64,000 nt of DNA. Origin: Nonlabens sp. MB-3u-79. Its GTDB lineage: Bacteria; Bacteroidota; Bacteroidia; Flavobacteriales; Flavobacteriaceae. The stretch lies in contig NZ_CP025116.1 in NCBI RefSeq assembly GCF_002831625.1, positions 1,178,001 to 1,242,000 of the forward strand. Direction: 5' to 3'. Below the pieces are notes generated by a model. It did no database searches and had not been told where the DNA came from. It was given only the letters and a program-made list of their open reading frames with translations. Shown piece by piece: positions 25,369 through 33,807 of the stretch (within the stretch, counting starts at the first letter, position 1; each line of letters starts with the position of its first letter). Made by a program: the position numbers and the translations under genes.

Positions 25369-26611
25369 CTATAGTTTTTAAATAGTTGACAATTTCTCGC
25401 GTTGCGCCCGTATTGCTGTTGATCCAGTGACCACAAATCATTCCAGTTTTATCTCTTAAATAATCGTCTTCTAGAAGTTGGTTGGTCATGCTTTCAAATT
25501 CAAGAGCATCTTTTACAGAAAACAAACCTCCTAAATCTTCTAGTTTGCCAGCTTCAGGGAATTTTTCATAGTTCTTACCTATGATCACCGGAACGCCATA
25601 AGTTGCTGCTTCTAGAATATTGTGTAAGCCTTTTGTTCCCATAGCTCCACCTACGTAGGCAAGATCTGCATAGCTATAGACTTTCGTTAGCAAGCCTATG
25701 CTGTCTATAATCAGTGTCGATGCAGACTCGAGATCATGGATCACACAGCCTTGAAGGCTGCTCCACTTTATAGGATGGTAATTCAGACTATCGCACAACT
25801 GATTAATAGAACTAGGCGCTACTTCATGTGGAGCAATAATGATTTTGTAGTTCTTGTTTTGGTCATTGTTGTTCAACCAGTTTTTCATGATCGCTATATC
25901 TTCTGGCCAGGAACTTCCTATAACAAGACACTTTTTATTTCCTATAAAGCTTTTTAGCTCGGTAATGGAACTATCTCTTTCTATCAATTGGCTAGCGCGA
26001 TCAAACCTGGTATCGCCACTAACGCTAGCATTAGTAAAGCCTAGTTTTTTTAGATTTTGAAGTGAAGATTCATTTTGTAAAAAGAAATGATCAAAACTTT
26101 CTAAGGAATGGATCATCCATTTTCCATACCAACTATTAAAAGACATCTTATCTCTAAAAACGCCACTTACAAGAATGGTTTTACAATTGGTTTCTTGGAG
26201 TGCATTTAAATAATTAGGCCAAAATTCATACTTCACCATAATGGCCAGCGATGGTTCTACGGTGGCGATAAATTTATTTACGTTACTCACGGCGTCTAGG
26301 GGTAAATAGCAAACCACATCAGCTAGGGGGGTGTTTTTTTTGTTCTCGTAGCCACTAGGAGAGAAAAAAGTGAGGATGACTTGATAATTCTCCCGGTTGA
26401 TGCGTTCTAGTACGGGAACAACTTGTTCAAACTCGCCTAAACTTGCTGCGTGTACCCATATTTTGGGTAGCGACGACTTTACTTTTTTATCTAAAATGTC
26501 CCAAGTGCGTTCGCGACCTTGCGCACCGAGCTTTAGTTTTTTATTAAAAGCTCCAGCTAGTGGTAGGCACGCTTTCGCGAAAGCGGAAAAAATATCATAC
26601 AAGGTCTTCAA
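25346..26611 (-). CDS. waaA: 3-deoxy-D-manno-octulosonic acid (Kdo) transferase
   Basis: This 421-residue GT30 enzyme transfers Kdo from CMP-Kdo to lipid A precursor at the inner membrane. Recognisable blocks are WVHAASLGEFEQVVPVLE, YLPLDAVSNVNKFI, VKYEFWPNYL, and the C-terminal YVGGAMGTKGLHNILEAATYGVPVIIGKNYEKFPEA region. The start appears to be TTG at 26611 because a TGA lies two codons upstream and MKTLYDIF fits the family N-terminus. A palindrome copy encodes SAFAKACLP at residues 9-17. Confidence 0.92.
   Translation of the reverse strand: MKTLYDIFSAFAKACLPLAGAFNKKLKLGAQGRERTWDILDKKVKSSLPKIWVHAASLGEFEQVVPVLERINRENYQVILTFFSPSGYENKKNTPLADVVCYLPLDAVSNVNKFIATVEPSLAIMVKYEFWPNYLNALQETNCKTILVSGVFRDKMSFNSWYGKWMIHSLESFDHFFLQNESSLQNLKKLGFTNASVSGDTRFDRASQLIERDSSITELKSFIGNKKCLVIGSSWPEDIAIMKNWLNNNDQNKNYKIIIAPHEVAPSSINQLCDSLNYHPIKWSSLQGCVIHDLESASTLIIDSIGLLTKVYSYADLAYVGGAMGTKGLHNILEAATYGVPVIIGKNYEKFPEAGKLEDLGGLFSVKDALEFESMTNQLLEDDYLRDKTGMICGHWINSNTGATREIVNYLKTIDEKLILD
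26571..26584. repeat. TTTCGCGAAA palindrome copy 9 (perfect)
   Basis: GCTTTCGCGAAAGC inside waaA; read as AFAKA near the N-terminus. Confidence 0.95.
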
Positions 26612-26727
26612 AAATCAGTCTTTTTTCAAATGTAATATAAAAAATAAGGTTTGGGCATTCCTATCATTATTGCTTATTTTTACATGGATATGCATCATCA
26701 AATGCCTATTAATAATACAATTTACAA

Positions 26728-27861
26728 ATGCGTAAAATACAGATGGTTGACCTCCAGGGTCAGTACGAGGGAATAAAGGATAGAATAAATACTGGGCTAC
26801 AAGAGGTTATAGAGTCAGCGGCTTTTATCAATGGTCCAGAGGTTCATGCTTTTCAAAAAGAACTGGAAGAATATTTAGGAGTGAAACACGTGATTCCGTG
26901 TGCAAATGGTACCGATGCATTACAAATCGCAATGATGGGACTAGGTTTACAGCCTGGTGATGAAGTCATCACAGCCGATTTTACTTTTGCAGCGACGGTT
27001 GAGGTTATAGCGCTTTTGAATTTGACGCCAGTCTTAGTGGATGTAAATCCGTATAATTTTAATATCGATATAGAGGCTGTCAGAAAGGCAATAACGCCTC
27101 AAACAAAAGCTATTGTTCCTGTTCATTTATTTGGACAAACGGCCAATATGGATGAGATCATGGCGATTGCAAAAGAGCACGATCTTTATGTCATTGAAGA
27201 TAACGCGCAAGGAATAGGTTCTAATTATATGCACAGTAATGGATCTAAATCTAAAACAGGAACTATAGGACATGTAGGGACTACCTCATTTTTCCCTTCA
27301 AAAAATTTAGGTGCTTACGGAGACGGCGGGGCTATTTTTACTAATGATGACGAACTGGCTCATATCATAAGAGGAGTTGTAAATCACGGTATGTACGAGC
27401 GTTACCATCATGATGTAGTAGGAGTGAATTCTCGATTAGATGCGATGCAAGCCGTAGTTTTAAGAGCAAAACTACCTTTCTTAACCGATTATAACAATGC
27501 CCGTAGAGACGCTGCTAGAAAGTATACAGCAGCTTTTGCTGGTGAAGAAAAAATCATCACGCCTATAGTTTGCGATAGTTGCGACTGTCACGTGTTTCAT
27601 CAATACACCTTAGTTATTAAAAATGCAGACCGAGACGGACTGGTAAAACATTTACAGGCAAATAACATTCCTTGCGGGGTGTATTACCCGATACCACTAC
27701 ACAAACAAAAGGCTTATGTAGACGATCGTTACAAAGAAGAAAACTTCACGGTGACCAATCAACTAGTGAAGGAATGTATTTCTTTGCCTATGCATACCGA
27801 GCTGGATGATGAGCAGATCAAGTTTATTACCGATCATATTAAGGAGTTTATAAACAGATAA
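26728..27861 (+). CDS. DegT/DnrJ/EryC1/StrS-family sugar aminotransferase
   Basis: This 377-residue PLP enzyme normally aminates nucleotide-linked keto-sugars for surface polysaccharides. Visible blocks: MVDLQGQYEGIKDRI, FINGPEVHAFQKELEEYLG, PCANGTDALQIAM, FTFAATVEVIAL, VIEDNAQGIG, and SFFPSKNLGAYGDGGAIFTN with the PLP-binding Lys. It is divergent from waaA (116 bp apart), compatible with an envelope-sugar role, but it stands alone and its substrate cannot be read. A terminator follows. Confidence 0.88.
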   Translation: MRKIQMVDLQGQYEGIKDRINTGLQEVIESAAFINGPEVHAFQKELEEYLGVKHVIPCANGTDALQIAMMGLGLQPGDEVITADFTFAATVEVIALLNLTPVLVDVNPYNFNIDIEAVRKAITPQTKAIVPVHLFGQTANMDEIMAIAKEHDLYVIEDNAQGIGSNYMHSNGSKSKTGTIGHVGTTSFFPSKNLGAYGDGGAIFTNDDELAHIIRGVVNHGMYERYHHDVVGVNSRLDAMQAVVLRAKLPFLTDYNNARRDAARKYTAAFAGEEKIITPIVCDSCDCHVFHQYTLVIKNADRDGLVKHLQANNIPCGVYYPIPLHKQKAYVDDRYKEENFTVTNQLVKECISLPMHTELDDEQIKFITDHIKEFINR

Positions 27862-27883
27862 TTTTAGAACGATAATTCTAAAA

Positions 27884-27930
27884 AAAACCCGCTAGGAAAG
27901 TAAATTTTAAACTTTTTTAGCGGGTTTTCT
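27884..27930 (+). terminator. Terminator after the sugar aminotransferase gene
   Basis: AAAACCCGCTA (27884-27894) pairs with TAGCGGGTTTT (27918-27928) around a long AT-rich loop. Confidence 0.8.
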
Positions 27931-28156
27931 GCTTTCTTGCATGCTGATAGGGCTGGTTTCAAAAGCAGCATTATAAATAGCGACCGACTATTTTATGACT
28001 GCCTGAGCGACTAAACTCCTGAAATGCTTTCTTGTTTATCTGTAAAGTAGCTATTCATAAAATTTGTCATTCATTTCCAAACACAGCAAAAAAGGAGATT
28101 TTAAAATAAGCCATATGTGACAAATCTGTCTTAACTTGTGGTTTCAATTTATTCCT

Positions 28157-29437
28157 ATGAAACTGCGACTTACTTTATTGATGCTCTTAGTGATCACCAT
28201 CACCATAGCTCAAAACACAACAACTATTATTCACGCTGGACACCTTTTAGATACGGAGAAAGGAACCTGGCTCACAGAGATGACAGTGACCATAGCTGAT
28301 GGAGAAATACAATCTTTGGATAAAGGCTATTCAAGCGTTCCAACAACTGCCGATTATTATGATTTGAAAGATAAGTGGGTGATGCCAGGTCTTACAGATA
28401 TGCATGTCCACATGGAAACAGAGTATAATCCTCATGCGTACATTTCAAAATTTGTGGATGATCCTGCAGACGTTGCTTATAATTCTGTAAAATATGCAGA
28501 GATTACTTTAATGTCTGGTTTTACAACGGTAAGAGACCTAGGTGGTAGTGGTATTAATATTTCGCTACGGGACGCTGTAAATAAGGGTAAAGTGCCAGGT
28601 CCAAGAATCTTTACGGCAGGAAAATCCATCGCCACAACTGGTGGTCATGCCGATCCTACTAACGGAGGTAACCAAGCCTTTATGGGTGATCCAGGTCCTA
28701 GAGAAGGCGTTGCTAATGGTCCAGATGAAGCAAGAGCAGCAGTAAGACACCGTTATAAAAATGGTGCCGATTGTATTAAAATAACTGCTACAGGGGGTGT
28801 TTTAAGTGTGGCAAAAAATGGTAGCAATCCGCAATTTACATTGGAGGAGATCAAAGCCATCACAGAAACTGCAGCAGATTATGGCTATCATGTGGCTGCG
28901 CATGCTCATGGTGATGAAGGTATGTATCGCGCGGTAGAAGGTGGCGTGAAAACTATAGAACATGGAACTTATATGAGTGAAAGAACTATGGAGCTTATGA
29001 TCAAAAAGGATTGTTACTTAGTCCCTACGATTACCGCAGGAAAAGAAGTAGCCGAAAAAGCTGAAGTAGAAGGTTTCTACCCAGCGATAGTAGTTCCTAA
29101 AGCGAGAACTGTTGGCCCACAAATTCAAGGGACTTTTGCTAGAGCTTATAAAAAAGGAGTGCCTATTGTTTTTGGAACAGACGCAGGTGTTTTTGCACAT
29201 GGTCAGAATGCCAAAGAATTTGGCTATATGAATGAGGCAGGAATGCCAGTTATGGAAACCATACAAAGCGCAACTATAACACCTGCAAAAATCTTAAAGT
29301 TAGAAGATAAAATAGGTCAAGTCAAAAAAGGCTTTTATGCAGACATTATAGCCGTTTCTCAAAACCCAGAAAAGAATGTTGCGATTTTAGAAGAGATGAG
29401 TTTTGTGATGAAGGATGGTGTGGTTTATAAGAGATAG
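28157..29437 (+). CDS. Exported metal-dependent amidohydrolase
   Basis: The protein has about 426 residues, with a signal peptide (MKLRLTLLMLLVITITIAQ) and an amidohydrolase TIM barrel. Metal ligands are visible: HVH in DMHVHME, the Lys region in CIKITATGGVL, His in AAHAHGDEG and IEHGTYM, and Asp in GTDAGV. Relatives are annotated as imidazolonepropionase-like or Xaa-Pro dipeptidase-like hydrolases; the substrate is unknown. I chose ATG 28157, which gives a clean signal peptide; the frame runs back to a TTG at 28136. No terminator other than the following repeat hairpin. Confidence 0.88.
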   Translation: MKLRLTLLMLLVITITIAQNTTTIIHAGHLLDTEKGTWLTEMTVTIADGEIQSLDKGYSSVPTTADYYDLKDKWVMPGLTDMHVHMETEYNPHAYISKFVDDPADVAYNSVKYAEITLMSGFTTVRDLGGSGINISLRDAVNKGKVPGPRIFTAGKSIATTGGHADPTNGGNQAFMGDPGPREGVANGPDEARAAVRHRYKNGADCIKITATGGVLSVAKNGSNPQFTLEEIKAITETAADYGYHVAAHAHGDEGMYRAVEGGVKTIEHGTYMSERTMELMIKKDCYLVPTITAGKEVAEKAEVEGFYPAIVVPKARTVGPQIQGTFARAYKKGVPIVFGTDAGVFAHGQNAKEFGYMNEAGMPVMETIQSATITPAKILKLEDKIGQVKKGFYADIIAVSQNPEKNVAILEEMSFVMKDGVVYKR

Positions 29438-29450
29438 GAAATATCTTCAG

Positions 29451-29611
29451 AAACAAAAACTTCCACCCTTTAGGGCTGGGGGAAGAAGTTTTGGAATCTC
29501 ATCAACGCAACCTTTTCCCCAGCCCTAAAGGGTGAGGGTTCTCAAAAGCTTCTAAATAGGTAAACTCCTTCCCTTGAGGGAAGTCGGGATGGGTGTTGGC
29601 CATGTGGGATG
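29451..29611. repeat. Repeat A flanking the DUF559 gene
   Basis: Two inverted segments, CTTCCACCCTTTAGGGCTGG (29460-29479) and CCAGCCCTAAAGGGTGAGG (29519-29537), can pair across a spacer; then TCCCTTGAGGG and GTCGGGATGGGTGTTGG follow. It matches repeat C (30138-30294) base for base over 70 bp (29451-29520 against 30138-30207), with further imperfect similarity downstream. Confidence 0.9.
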
Positions 29612-29694
29612 TATTTACAAAGTAAAGTTCAATGGCAAAACTGTGTGTTGAGAATAGGTGTAATAATACTCAGTTTATAGAATAATTAAAATGA

Positions 29695-29728
29695 AACCTT
29701 TTCCCCAGCCCTAAAGGGTGAGGTTTCT
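29695..29728. repeat. Repeat B (right half only) before the DUF559 gene
   Basis: AACCTTTTCCCCAGCCCTAA and the following AGGGTGAGGTTTCT repeat the right half of repeats A and C, ending 58 bp before the likely DUF559 start. Confidence 0.88.
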
Positions 29729-29786
29729 ACCTTTTCAAGACTAAAAAGTACAAGTGCAAGAATTAGACTATCTAAAAATTGAAGGA

Positions 29787-30215
29787 ATGTTTGCAGGAGC
29801 CACTGCTGAGGTTAAAAAATTTGCAATGCAACTACGAGCAAACACTACCGATTCTGAAGATAAGTTATGGGGCTATCTAAAGACAAATCCGCTAGATTTA
29901 AAGTTCAGGAGGCAACACCCCTTTAATCTTTACGTACTAGACTTTTACTGTCATAAATTGAGGCTGGTTATTGAGGTTGATGGCGGTTACCATTTTACTA
30001 GATTACAACAAGAAAAAGATAGAAATCGAACTTTAGAAATCTCAAAATATAAAGTTGATGTGATCCGATTCACAGATATGGAGGTAATCGACGATTATGA
30101 AAGCACCATTGAAAAAATAGATGCTATAATAAAAGAAAAACAAAAACTTCCACCCTTTAGGGCTGGGGGAAGAAGTTTTGGAATCTCATCAACGCAACCT
30201 TTTCCCCGGCCCTAA
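29787..30215 (+). CDS. DUF559 endonuclease-like (very-short-patch-repair-like fold) protein
   Basis: The product is about 142 residues from ATG 29787 (153 if GTG 29754 is used). It shows the DUF559 pattern: KKFAMQLRANTTDSEDKLWGYL, then KFRRQHPFNLYVLDFYCHKLRLVIEVDGGYHF, with the acidic residues expected of a PD-(D/E)xK-type nuclease fold. I prefer ATG 29787 (MFAGATAEVKKF), which fits relatives. The last 25 or so codons (LPPFRAGGRSFGISSTQPFP) are encoded by repeat C, so the C-terminus is repeat-derived. The gene is surrounded by four repeat copies, suggesting it moves or spreads with them. Host function unknown. Confidence 0.8.
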   Translation: MFAGATAEVKKFAMQLRANTTDSEDKLWGYLKTNPLDLKFRRQHPFNLYVLDFYCHKLRLVIEVDGGYHFTRLQQEKDRNRTLEISKYKVDVIRFTDMEVIDDYESTIEKIDAIIKEKQKLPPFRAGGRSFGISSTQPFPRP

Positions 30216-30294
30216 AGGGTGAGGATTCTGCAAAGTATTTAAATAAGCACTTTCCCTAGAGGGAAGTCGGGATGGGTGTTGGTCTTGTGGGAGG
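30138..30294. repeat. Repeat C, overlapping the 3' end of the DUF559 gene
   Basis: Near-identical to repeat A at a 687-bp offset. It contains the inverted CCACCCTTTAGGGCTGGGGG and CCCCGGCCCTAAAGGGTGAG segments, then TCCCTAGAGGG and GTCGGGATGGGTGTTGG. The DUF559 stop codon (TAA, 30213-30215) lies inside the right inverted segment. Confidence 0.9.
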
Positions 30295-30307
30295 TAACAA
30301 AGACTAA

Positions 30308-30345
30308 AAACTTCCACCATTTAGGGCTGGGGGAAGAAGTTTTGG
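30308..30345. repeat. Repeat D (left half only)
   Basis: AAACTTCCACCATTTAGGGC and the following TGGGGGAAGAAGTTTTGG repeat the left half of repeats A and C with one substitution, stopping just before the ABC1-kinase stop codon. Confidence 0.85.
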
Positions 30346-30347
30346 AG

Positions 30348-31688
30348 TTACAATGCACTGTGATTCTTAAAGCCTTTTTCTTCAAGGTACTTTACATATT
30401 CATACGTATTCACTTTAGCTTTAAGATCATGTAAAAGATTGTAAAGACCAAAAAACGTGCGGTTGATGTACAAGAAATGCTTGCTGCCTCGATTGCCATT
30501 CATTTTACGCAACTCTTTATCGTTGCTGTATTTCTCACTTAGAGAGGAGATTTCATCCCAGAAAAAGGGGTCTGCAAAGTCAAATGTCTTTTCTTTGAAA
30601 GGCCTTGTAAAAAGACTGAGCATCTCATGAAATAAGGTGCTGAAATACGCGACTTCTCTGTCACTATCATCTTTGCGCAAAATCTCCAATTGAAAGAGCT
30701 TTTCTTTAAAGATCTCAGGATTATTAATATTTTCAGGGACCGCTAGTTCAAAATACGGTTGGTAAAATTCATCTACTATATCCTTTATACAACCGAAATC
30801 GATAGCAATCAATTCACACTCTTTGGAGATCAAGAAATTCCCTGGGTGTGGATCAGCATGAACAGCTTTTATACCGTGCATTTGAAACATATAGAAATCC
30901 CAAAGTGTTTGTCCCAGTTTATTGCCAGTCTCTGGCGTAAAATCTGTTTTTGCAAACTCGCTTAAATGCTTTCCAGTCATCCAGTCCATCGTGATGATGC
31001 GTTTGTTAGAAAGCGCTGGATAATATTTTGGAAATTTTAAATTAGGGATATGTGCGCAAGCCTCTGTAATTGCGATACTCTGCTTTACTTCAAGCTCGTA
31101 ATCGGTCTCTTCTGTTAATTTATCTTCTACTTCAGAAAAATATCTTTTAGAATCTTCTCCTTTGAGGTTGAACATTTTTATAGCAATAGGTTTTACCATC
31201 GCAAGATCACTTCCTATAGATTCTGCTACGCCAGGATATTGAATTTTTATCGCTAATTCTTTGCCGTCTTTAGTAGCTCTGTGAACTTGACCTATACTCG
31301 CCGCATTGACAGAATCTTTAGAGAAGGTATCGTAAATTTCTTCTGGATAAGCACCTTGGTATTTTTTAAAGGTTTTTCTAACTAAAGGAGCAGACAGCGG
31401 TGGCACACTAAATTGCGCTAGACTAAACTTCTCTACATAGGCACCAGGTAATAAACTCTTGTCCATAGACAGCATTTGCGCTACTTTAAGCGCGCTACCT
31501 TTCAAGTTTTTTAATCCATCATAAATATCGGTAGCATTGTCCTCATCTAGCGAGGAGCGATCCATTTCTCTGTTTACCGCTTTTTTAGAATAATATTTGA
31601 TATAATTTGCACCTATTTTAGCTCCAGTCTTTACTAGCTCTGTTGTGCGCCCTATTTTACTGGTAGGTATTTTGTCTAATGTTTTCAT
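30348..31688 (-). CDS. ABC1/UbiB-family (AarF) atypical kinase
   Basis: The 446-residue protein has the ABC1 kinase blocks: KGSALKVAQMLS near residue 50, LAIKIQYPGVAESIGSDLAM with the ATP-binding Lys, MKAVHADPHPGNFLI-type catalytic loop (VHADPHPGNFL) and LIAIDFGCIKDI. No membrane helices are evident. UbiB relatives assist isoprenoid-quinone biosynthesis or lipid homeostasis; flavobacteria use menaquinone, so the exact role is open. It is downstream of a TetR gene on the same strand, with a dyad between them, so TetR control is likely. Confidence 0.88.
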   Translation of the reverse strand: MKTLDKIPTSKIGRTTELVKTGAKIGANYIKYYSKKAVNREMDRSSLDEDNATDIYDGLKNLKGSALKVAQMLSMDKSLLPGAYVEKFSLAQFSVPPLSAPLVRKTFKKYQGAYPEEIYDTFSKDSVNAASIGQVHRATKDGKELAIKIQYPGVAESIGSDLAMVKPIAIKMFNLKGEDSKRYFSEVEDKLTEETDYELEVKQSIAITEACAHIPNLKFPKYYPALSNKRIITMDWMTGKHLSEFAKTDFTPETGNKLGQTLWDFYMFQMHGIKAVHADPHPGNFLISKECELIAIDFGCIKDIVDEFYQPYFELAVPENINNPEIFKEKLFQLEILRKDDSDREVAYFSTLFHEMLSLFTRPFKEKTFDFADPFFWDEISSLSEKYSNDKELRKMNGNRGSKHFLYINRTFFGLYNLLHDLKAKVNTYEYVKYLEEKGFKNHSAL

Positions 31689-31705
31689 AGCTTGATGATA
31701 ATTCC

Positions 31706-31719
31706 GCTTTCGCGAAAGC
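31706..31719. repeat. TTTCGCGAAA palindrome copy 10 (perfect, intergenic)
   Basis: GCTTTCGCGAAAGC between the TetR and ABC1-kinase genes; symmetry extends to 22 bp, the longest in the window. Confidence 0.95.
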
Positions 31720-31762
31720 GGAAATAAAAAAACTTATTACTTCAGCCTATTTCAGTTTAAAT

Positions 31763-31784
31763 TTAAACTTAGATTTAAGTTTAA
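31763..31784. promoter_or_regulatory. Possible TetR operator upstream of the ABC1-kinase gene
   Basis: TTAAACTTA (31763-31771) and TAAGTTTAA (31776-31784) form a 9-bp inverted repeat with spacer GATT. The half-site AACTTA...TAAGTT also occurs in the TetR promoter region at 32504-32523, but with a different half-site spacing. Confidence 0.4.
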
Positions 31785-32468
31785 TTACGCCATGCGTTCT
31801 TTCCAGAGAAATTTCCCAAAATCTAAAACGGCATCTAGAGGTGTGTTATCAAAAACATCAAAAATGGTGTTTACAGATTTCTCGATAGCCATGTCTGTTT
31901 TTTCGAAACCAGCACTGTCGTCGTCCATCCAAAACTTTATAAGGAATAACATTTGTATCCAAGCTCCTTCACTATAAATGGTTTCAGAACGCTCTAATAA
32001 AATATTAGATTTATCCTCATTGCGTTGCATGATCAAGTCTTTAGAAAAATTCTTTACCTGCTTGCGCAAACCTTTTAACTGCTCCATTTTGCTCATCATG
32101 TGCTGATTCTCCTTTAAGGTATAGAGCACATAACTTCTGTTAAGCGTGAGAAGTTCAAAGAATGTGTAGAAAAACGTGAGCATTTTTTCACGATTGGAAA
32201 AGTGATCATACTCTTCATTTTTGTGGGCCACATCCATGGTCATGGTAAAGAATGTGTTCCAAATGTCCTTGCGCAAACTGTCAAAACTACCAAAAAACTG
32301 ATAAAAATCTTGCTCAGACATATTGTTGTCCTTAGCAAACTTATAAACAGACTTAGGAGTTTTTTCATGCAGTAAAACATAATCCATATAGGCAGTGATG
32401 ATATCATGCTTAGTGATTTCTGTCTTTTTAATTGCCTTTTTTGCAGGTGTTTTTTTAGTAGTTGCCAT
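31785..32468 (-). CDS. TetR-family transcriptional regulator
   Basis: The 227-residue protein has a Lys/Ala-rich N-terminal tail (about 1-16), a TetR-like DNA-binding head (HDIITAYMDYVLLHEKTPKSVYKFAKDNNMSEQDFYQFFGSF, about 19-62) and a helical ligand-binding-type C-terminus. Its gene precedes the ABC1-kinase gene by 96 bp, so that is the first candidate target besides its own promoter. The inducer is unknown. Confidence 0.82.
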   Translation of the reverse strand: MATTKKTPAKKAIKKTEITKHDIITAYMDYVLLHEKTPKSVYKFAKDNNMSEQDFYQFFGSFDSLRKDIWNTFFTMTMDVAHKNEEYDHFSNREKMLTFFYTFFELLTLNRSYVLYTLKENQHMMSKMEQLKGLRKQVKNFSKDLIMQRNEDKSNILLERSETIYSEGAWIQMLFLIKFWMDDDSAGFEKTDMAIEKSVNTIFDVFDNTPLDAVLDFGKFLWKERMA

Positions 32469-32503
32469 AACCTTAGTATTTGAGGTAAAGATAGTATCTG
32501 TTT

Positions 32504-32535
32504 AACTTATTATACAATAAGTTTAAACAAAAGTA
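32504..32535 (-). promoter_or_regulatory. TetR-gene promoter with overlapping dyad
   Basis: On the minus strand a TACTTTTG -7 element (plus 32528-32535) is followed at once by the dyad AACTTATT-ATAC-AATAAGTT (plus 32504-32523). A dyad just downstream of the -7 element fits autorepression. No well-spaced TTG is seen. Confidence 0.5.
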
Positions 32536-32672
32536 TGTTAAGGTTTAGTCGTTATTTCTTTGCAAAACTTAATTGAAATACGGGGAATTTATTGAGATTC
32601 TTTGCTAATGATTTGATTGTTTCATTACTCAAGTAAATGAAATTAATGCTAGCGATAAAATTAAGGAAAGGT

Positions 32673-32680
32673 TATATTTG
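32673..32680 (+). promoter_or_regulatory. Candidate -7 element for the unknown membrane protein gene
   Basis: TATATTTG matches TAnnTTTG and lies 27 bp before the ATG at 32708; there is no clear -33 TTG. Confidence 0.42.
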
Positions 32681-32707
32681 TATGCACCTGATAATTATAA
32701 GCTACTG

Positions 32708-33721
32708 ATGTTCTTCACATCTATATTGAACAAAGCAAACTTTACTGACCAACTGAATATTTTTTTGGTAATAGTATCTGCCTTACTGGCATATATTTTT
32801 CCCCTGGAGCTTTTTATCTTAACCTATACTTTGCTAGGTCCATTACATTATGTAACGGAAATTAATTGGCTCCATGATAAGAGTTATTTTTTTACAAATA
32901 ATAAGGTCATCTGGTTAACTATAGGGATTACAGCGTCTCTTATATTATTTGTTCCTAAATTGTTTCTCTATTATGAAAATAGCGACACTGCTCTTACCGC
33001 AACAATGATTTTCATTAATGCATGGTCCAATAGCGTCATTTTTATAACTCTCATGCTTGCTATAGCTTATCAATTTGTTTCTTCTAAAGTGGCATGGTTA
33101 ATTATCACCTTATTGAGCGTTATAGGTGCTATTCTTTTAAAGAACGTAGAGCAATATAAATTATTGATAGGTGTATTTGTACCTACTGTAATCCATGTCT
33201 ATTTATTTACTATGATTTTTATGCTCTATGGTGCAAAAAAATCTAAAAGTGTTTACAGTTATATCTCTGTAGCGCTAGTTTTATTAATTCCCATAATTAT
33301 TATAAACTTAGGACTTACTAGAGGCTCATATCTCTTCAGTGATTTTTCAAAAGAACTATATTTAGAAAATGATTTTCATGTTTTGCCAGTCAGTTTTTCA
33401 AAGTTTTTAGGCATGACCGATGGAACAGAGTTTTACTTCTACGAGTCAATCTGGCTTAAATTCATGATATTTATTTCATTTATTTATTGCTATCACTATC
33501 TCAATTGGTTTTCTAAAACGACAGTTATCAAATGGCATAACATGCTCAATAAGAAAAAGATCATTACTATTGCTATCCTGTGGTTTACTGTCATCTTTCT
33601 TTACTGGTTTGACTTTGGCCTTGGGTTATTGATATCCTTATTTCTAGGTTTTATACATGTAATTCTAGAATTTCCTTTAAACATGTTAAGTATTAAAGAA
33701 CTGTTCTTTTCAAAAAAATAA
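32708..33721 (+). CDS. Integral membrane protein of unknown function
   Basis: The protein has about 337 residues and 8-10 hydrophobic helices. I do not recognise a named family. A conserved-looking segment near residue 40 (LLGPLHYVTEINWLHD) and a C-terminal GFIHVILEFPLN place His and Glu within or beside helices, loosely reminiscent of membrane enzymes such as Brp/Blh carotene oxygenases; this is only an impression. I chose ATG 32708; the frame extends to a TTG that is part of the -7 element, so it cannot be the start if that promoter is real. Confidence 0.6.
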   Translation: MFFTSILNKANFTDQLNIFLVIVSALLAYIFPLELFILTYTLLGPLHYVTEINWLHDKSYFFTNNKVIWLTIGITASLILFVPKLFLYYENSDTALTATMIFINAWSNSVIFITLMLAIAYQFVSSKVAWLIITLLSVIGAILLKNVEQYKLLIGVFVPTVIHVYLFTMIFMLYGAKKSKSVYSYISVALVLLIPIIIINLGLTRGSYLFSDFSKELYLENDFHVLPVSFSKFLGMTDGTEFYFYESIWLKFMIFISFIYCYHYLNWFSKTTVIKWHNMLNKKKIITIAILWFTVIFLYWFDFGLGLLISLFLGFIHVILEFPLNMLSIKELFFSKK

Positions 33722-33807
33722 TGCTTTAAAGAAAACAGATATTTATATAGTTGCGTTGATCGTTATCATAACATAATTTATCTACTAGTACTGTAAATGG
33801 TTAAATA

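Noticed and set aside
28136..28157. Extended N-termini for several genes (for example TTG 28136, TTG 8022, TTG 3171, GTG 29754)
   Set aside because: Internal ATG starts fit family N-termini, signal peptides or operon overlaps better.
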